This document shows positions 60,983-64,000 of a DNA stretch of 64,000 nucleotides, one piece after another. How positions within the stretch are numbered: position 1 is the stretch's first letter; every line of letters begins with the position of its first letter. The position numbers and the translations under genes are program-made. Location: NCBI GenBank assembly GCA_023412215.1, contig JAEYNX010000014.1, positions 186,001 through 250,000 on the forward strand, in the 5' to 3' direction. This DNA is from Bacillota bacterium. Lineage in GTDB: Bacteria > Bacillota > Clostridia > Oscillospirales > Ruminococcaceae. The notes below the pieces were generated by a model, which searched no databases, was not told the origin of the DNA, and was given only the letters and a program-made list of their open reading frames with translations.

Positions 60983-61912
60983 ATGAAGCGGATTGCAGAA
61001 AACCTGACGGAGCTTATCGGCAACACCCCGCTGTTAAAGCTGCAAAGCTTTGGCAGGGGGCTGGAGGCTACCTTACTAGCAAAGCTGGAGTACTTTAACC
61101 CCGCAGGCAGCGTAAAGGACAGAATCGGCTACGCGATGATCGCCGACGCGGAGGAAAAAGGGCTGATCACCAAGGATACGGTCATCATCGAGCCCACCAG
61201 CGGCAACACGGGTATTGCGCTGGCGTTTGTGGCGGCGGCGAAGGGATACCGGCTGATCATCATCCTGCCCGAAATCTTCAGCATCGAGCGCCGCAAGCTG
61301 CTGACGGCGCTGGGCGCGGAGCTGGTGCTCACCCCCGGCGCGGAGGGGATGCCCGGGGCCATCCGCAGGGCAAAGGAGCTGGCAGCCGAGATCCCGAACT
61401 CCTTTATCCCGCAGCAGTTTGAAAACCTCGCCAACCCCGAGATTCACCGCCGAACCACCGCGGAGGAGATCTGGCGCGACACCGAGGGCACGATCGACAT
61501 CTTTGTGGGTGGTGTGGGCACCGGCGGCACCGTCACCGGCGTCGGCGAGGCCCTAAAGCTTAAAAAGCCGGGCCTGCAGGTCGTGGCCGTCGAGCCGTTT
61601 GATTCCCCCATCCTTTCTGCGGGCAAGGCTGCCCCGCACCGCCTGCAGGGCTTGGCGCCCAGCTTTATCCCGCAGGTATTTAACCCGAAGATTGTGGATG
61701 AGATCTTACAGGTGAAAACCGAGGAAGCGTACGGGGCCTCCAGAAGGCTTGCCAGAACCGAGGGCTTGCTGGTGGGTATCTCGTCGGGTGCGGCGGCCTC
61801 GGCGGCGGCGCGCGTGGCGGCAAGGCCGGAGAACGCGGGCAAGACGATCGTCGTGCTGCTGCCCGACACCGGAGAGCGCTACCTTTCCACCCCGCTGTAT
61901 GACGAGGACTAA
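60983..61912 (+). CDS. cysK: Cysteine synthase A (O-acetylserine sulfhydrylase)
   Basis: 309 residues, PLP fold type II. Schiff-base Lys45 is in [11 protein letters not shown], with the Asn-rich [11 protein letters not shown] loop, the [10 protein letters not shown] phosphate-binding loop and the C-terminal [10 protein letters not shown]. It makes cysteine from O-acetylserine and sulfide. ATG 60983 follows GGGAGG at 60970; an upstream frame start at 60968 is within that site. It is divergent from the NifU-like/GGGtGRT operon and its 3' side runs into a PadR gene. Confidence 0.96.
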   Translation: MKRIAENLTELIGNTPLLKLQSFGRGLEATLLAKLEYFNPAGSVKDRIGYAMIADAEEKGLITKDTVIIEPTSGNTGIALAFVAAAKGYRLIIILPEIFSIERRKLLTALGAELVLTPGAEGMPGAIRRAKELAAEIPNSFIPQQFENLANPEIHRRTTAEEIWRDTEGTIDIFVGGVGTGGTVTGVGEALKLKKPGLQVVAVEPFDSPILSAGKAAPHRLQGLAPSFIPQVFNPKIVDEILQVKTEEAYGASRRLARTEGLLVGISSGAAASAAARVAARPENAGKTIVVLLPDTGERYLSTPLYDED

Positions 61913-61917
61913 AAAAG

Positions 61918-61976
61918 CAGGCGCTGCCCGGCGGCTTGTCCTCCTACGGGAGACCCGCCCCGTTAAAGACGCCTGC
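61918..61976 (+). promoter_or_regulatory. Structured spacer between cysK and padR
   Basis: GCAGGCG (61918-61924) pairs with CGCCTGC (61970-61976), enclosing a GC-rich GGCGG/CCCGCC pairing. It ends just before the padR ribosome binding site; role unknown, could be a terminator-like or translational control structure. Confidence 0.4.
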
Positions 61977-61991
61977 ATTGGAGATGATACC

Positions 61992-62558
61992 ATGCTTTCG
62001 AAACTTTCTAAGCTTGTAATGGGGCTGTTATGGGCCAAACCGATGAACCCCTACGAAATAGCCAAGCTGGTAAATATGGATGTGATTCAGGATTGGTTCC
62101 CGCTTACCGCCCCCTCCATCTACACCACCGTCAAAAATTTGGAGCGGGACGGTTACATCACAGGAGTGCCGGTCTGGGAGGGGAAGCAGCCGCTCAAAAC
62201 CTTGTATTCACTCACCGAGAAAGGCGAGCAGGCGCTAACCGCCGATCTGCTGGCAGGCATGGAATCGTATGAAGCGTTTGCGAGCGATTTTGGCATCTCG
62301 CTGTTTCACATCGGTGTGTTGAGTAAGGAAGATGCGCTGCGGTACGCGCAAAAGAGAGCCGAGCACCTGACCGCCTTGCTGGCCAAGGCACAGAAACGGC
62401 TTGCGGACAGCCTGCCCCAGGTTCCCTTCAACATGAAGCTGATGCTTACCTACAATGTCTACCGCCTTGAAGCGGCACTAAAGGTGACCCGCAAATTGCT
62501 GGGCGAGATTGAAGGCACAGCGGATTGGAATACCTCATTTGTGCGTTTTATGGGCTGA
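61992..62558 (+). CDS. PadR family transcriptional regulator
   Basis: 188 residues. Winged helix at the N-terminus (MGLLWAKPMNPYEIAKLVN, SIYTTVKNLERDGYI, LYSLTEKGEQAL), then an effector/dimerisation helix region (YAQKRAEHLTALLAKAQKRLAD). ATG 61992 has GGAG 8 bases upstream; the frame start at 61749 lies inside cysK. PadR proteins mostly repress neighbouring genes; cysK or the following ferritin-like gene are possible targets. Confidence 0.9.
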   Translation: MLSKLSKLVMGLLWAKPMNPYEIAKLVNMDVIQDWFPLTAPSIYTTVKNLERDGYITGVPVWEGKQPLKTLYSLTEKGEQALTADLLAGMESYEAFASDFGISLFHIGVLSKEDALRYAQKRAEHLTALLAKAQKRLADSLPQVPFNMKLMLTYNVYRLEAALKVTRKLLGEIEGTADWNTSFVRFMG

Positions 62559-62642
62559 TTTGGGTCATTTTGAGCCAAAAATCACAAGTTATCCCCCTAA
62601 AGAATATAGTGTAACAACAAAAATAATAAAGAGGGGATTCAA

Positions 62643-63296
62643 TTGGCTCAATGTATTACACAACAGCTTAGAACAAACATATTGTCAAAACTCAATGACG
62701 CCGCGCTGTATCGTGAGCTTGCGAAACAGGCGCCCAGAGACGATGTCATACCCTTGCTGGAAATCGCAAACGACGATGAGCAGCAGGCGGAGGACTTTCA
62801 GTGCATCTACCAGTCGTTGACCGGCTGTGGCTTTGACCCCATCGTCGACACCCCGACACTGGAAGAACCGTACCGAGATATCTTGCGCAACAGGGTTTTG
62901 GCTGAAAGCGAAGACTTTAGAAAATACGGGGAACAATCCCTCGGCTGCAGGCAAAACCCACAGCTGCAAAATGCCCTCGCCTGCGCCAGCATTAACCAGA
63001 ACGTGCACGCCCTAAACCTTTTGGCGCTGCTCAGCCAGCCGGAACCGGCGAAGCTCAACCAAGTGGAAGCGGCACAGATCAAGCAGGTGGAAGCGGCACA
63101 GATCAAGCAGGTGGAAGCGGCGCAGATCAACCAGGCACAGGCAGCACAGATCAATCAGGCACAGCCGTCACAGATCAACCAGGCGCAGCCGTCACCGTTC
63201 AACCAGGTACAGGCAGCACAAATCAACCAAGCGCAGGCGGCTCAGATCAACCAAGCTCAAGCGGCTCAGCTTTACCAAAAACCGACGATAAAATAA
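62643..63296 (+). CDS. Ferritin-like protein with octapeptide-repeat tail
   Basis: 217 residues. Residues about 8-130 look like a rubrerythrin/ferritin-like helical domain: NDAALYRELAKQAPRDD, EIANDDEQQAEDFQCIYQ and LAESEDFRKYG, with Glu/Asp and no clear complete diiron set. From about 136 to 212 run roughly nine to ten tandem copies of an eight-residue unit, A-A-Q-I-N/K-Q-A/V-Q/E, such as AAQINQAQ. The tail is Gln/Asn-rich, poor in charge and encoded by 24-bp near-identical repeats. TTG 62643 follows AGAGGGG. Function unknown; a surface, coat or storage protein is possible. Confidence 0.75.
   Translation: MAQCITQQLRTNILSKLNDAALYRELAKQAPRDDVIPLLEIANDDEQQAEDFQCIYQSLTGCGFDPIVDTPTLEEPYRDILRNRVLAESEDFRKYGEQSLGCRQNPQLQNALACASINQNVHALNLLALLSQPEPAKLNQVEAAQIKQVEAAQIKQVEAAQINQAQAAQINQAQPSQINQAQPSPFNQVQAAQINQAQAAQINQAQAAQLYQKPTIK
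63049..63285 (+). repeat. 24-bp tandem repeats inside the ferritin-like gene
   Basis: About ten units of 24 bp with the consensus CAGATCAACCAGGCACAGG plus GCGGCA-like ends. Neighbouring units differ mostly at third codon positions or at the Asn/Lys and Ala/Val codons. Confidence 0.8.
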
Positions 63297-63332
63297 AAAT
63301 TACAGCTGGCCCAATACTCTATACATATTCGC

Positions 63333-63812
63333 TTATCGGTGTTCATCCAGAAAGACCTGCAATTGTTTTTTAACCGTCGGATGCTGCGTAAAGAAACAGA
63401 GCAGCGCATCCAGACGGCCCACCGTTTCGGGGCGCAGCGAGTGCTCGATAAGCTCGGTCTCCTCCAGTGGGTCGTCGCTCTTTACAAGCTCCAAAAAGGC
63501 TTGCACCGTATTATGGCGCCGCAGCAACGCGGCGCCTATTTCTTTGCCCGAGGGGGTGAGAAAGATGATCTCGTACCGCTCGTATTTCAGCAGGCCGAGC
63601 TGTGAGAGCTTAAAGATCATCTTAGAGGCGGAGGAGGGCTTGACGTGCAAAAGCTGTGACAGCCTGCCGATGCGTGTATACTGCTCCTGCATACAGAGCC
63701 GGTAGGCCATTTCAAGATAGTCCTCCATGGCCGGGGTGAGGGTATCGCCCTGTTGGTTGATCAGCTGGTATCCCCGCACGGTATGGAATTCTGCGCTGCT
63801 GTCGCCGTTCAT
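63333..63812 (-). CDS. DtxR-family metal-dependent regulator
   Basis: 159 residues. N-terminal winged HTH starts TPAMEDYLEMAYRLC, which keeps the Asp and Glu of the MntR/DtxR metal site (ME-D-YL-E), followed by LLHVKPSSASKMIFKLSQLGLL. Further metal ligands are RRHNTVQAFL (His) and EETELIEHSL (E-x2-EH). It would sense Mn2+ or Fe2+ and repress uptake genes; the feoAB operators at 7737 and 7804 fit such a regulator. ATG 63812 is chosen since AAAGGG lies 9 bases upstream; 63821 is possible. Confidence 0.9.
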   Translation of the reverse strand: MNGDSSAEFHTVRGYQLINQQGDTLTPAMEDYLEMAYRLCMQEQYTRIGRLSQLLHVKPSSASKMIFKLSQLGLLKYERYEIIFLTPSGKEIGAALLRRHNTVQAFLELVKSDDPLEETELIEHSLRPETVGRLDALLCFFTQHPTVKKQLQVFLDEHR

Positions 63813-63859
63813 CGCGTTCATCCCTTTGCTTTTAGCACTGTTTAAAACCGGTTCTTCTA

Positions 63860-63975
63860 CCCCGCTTTGAGCGGACGGCAACAACGACGTTGCAGAATAA
63901 CTTAAGCGGTAATCTGACGGCCCAAAGCCGCCCGCGCCGCTCTTATAACGGCGTATTATAAAGGAAATTTTATCC
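63860..63975 (+). repeat. Dispersed palindromic repeat, family B
   Basis: Holds GCAACAACGACGTTGCAGAAT, GGCCCAAAGCCGC and CGCTCTTATAACGGCG in family order. It lies upstream of the DtxR gene and may reach the window end. Confidence 0.6.
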
Positions 63976-64000
63976 TCTACTCCAAAGTATATTCGGAACA

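Noticed and set aside
63049..63285. Possible CRISPR-like 24-bp repeats
   Set aside because: The repeats are contiguous, in frame, and translate to a regular octapeptide inside a coding gene.
1..64000. tRNA, rRNA, prophage or transposase genes
   Set aside because: Scanned the gaps for T-loop signatures, rRNA-like blocks and integrase or transposase frames and found none that I can support.

Overview
This 64-kb window looks like the chromosome of an anaerobic, Gram-positive Clostridia bacterium, probably near the Oscillospiraceae/Ruminococcaceae. The sequence supports this through strong AGGAGG-type ribosome binding sites, a perfect CIRCE heat-shock operator, feoAB with DtxR-like operators, pyruvate formate-lyase with its activase, an ECF sigma factor with a DUF4179 partner, an Lsa-type ABC-F protein, and the GGGtGRT/NifU-like gene pair. 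Most genes are GC-rich. I saw no rRNA, tRNA, prophage, transposase or CRISPR array. The organism call is inference from gene content.

Layout, left half. 1-0.9 kb: end of a homocysteine S-methyltransferase. 1-3.4 kb: ROK repressor and MFS transporter operon ending in a broken acetyltransferase gene. 3.5-7.7 kb: alpha/beta hydrolase, Hsp20 behind a CIRCE element, feoAB behind two inverted-repeat operators. 7.9-9.8 kb: an ABC-F ribosome-protection gene with a long leader (short upstream ORF, attenuator-like terminator). 9.8-16.3 kb: DUF2804 protein, nitrilase-family amidohydrolase, hemerythrin, PRPP synthetase, CorA, uridine phosphorylase. 16.4-20 kb: a more AT-rich sigma/DUF4179 pair, a membrane-anchored protein and an alpha/beta hydrolase. 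20-23 kb: a stand-alone adenine-type DNA methyltransferase with an N-terminal HTH, and an HD-domain protein. 23-29 kb: YbaK, MscL, a three-gene ABC importer of the TrpXYZ type, and an unrecognised 253-aa protein, with several dispersed palindromic repeats between them. 29-34.8 kb: a MacB/FtsX-type ABC pair with a large coiled coil, a GNAT enzyme and a YgjP-type metallopeptidase.

Layout, right half. 35-42.5 kb: LacI regulator followed by the remnant of a second LacI gene, a lipoprotein, pflB-pflA and a patatin. 42.8-52.0 kb: an eight-gene plus-strand operon for a CDP-linked deoxysugar (glucose-1-phosphate cytidylyltransferase, CDP-glucose 4,6-dehydratase, TPP enzyme, GNAT, two PLP aminotransferases, an RfbH-type 3-dehydrase, a glycosyltransferase with a fused Rossmann-like domain). 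52-58.5 kb: an amidase-domain lipoprotein, then a compact six-gene minus-strand run (diguanylate cyclase-like, DUF5680, DNA-deoxyinosine glycosylase, GH1 glucosidase, DsrE, Gfo/Idh/MocA). 58.7-64 kb: a sulfur and iron neighbourhood with the GGGtGRT and NifU-like pair divergent from cysK, a PadR regulator, a ferritin-like protein with a long octapeptide-repeat tail, and a DtxR-family regulator.

The strongest candidates for new biology are the ferritin-like octapeptide-repeat protein, the CDP-sugar operon that combines an RfbH dehydrase with a TPP-dependent enzyme, the leader of the ABC-F gene, the HTH-fused orphan methyltransferase, and three families of dispersed palindromic elements, two of which share end sequences.
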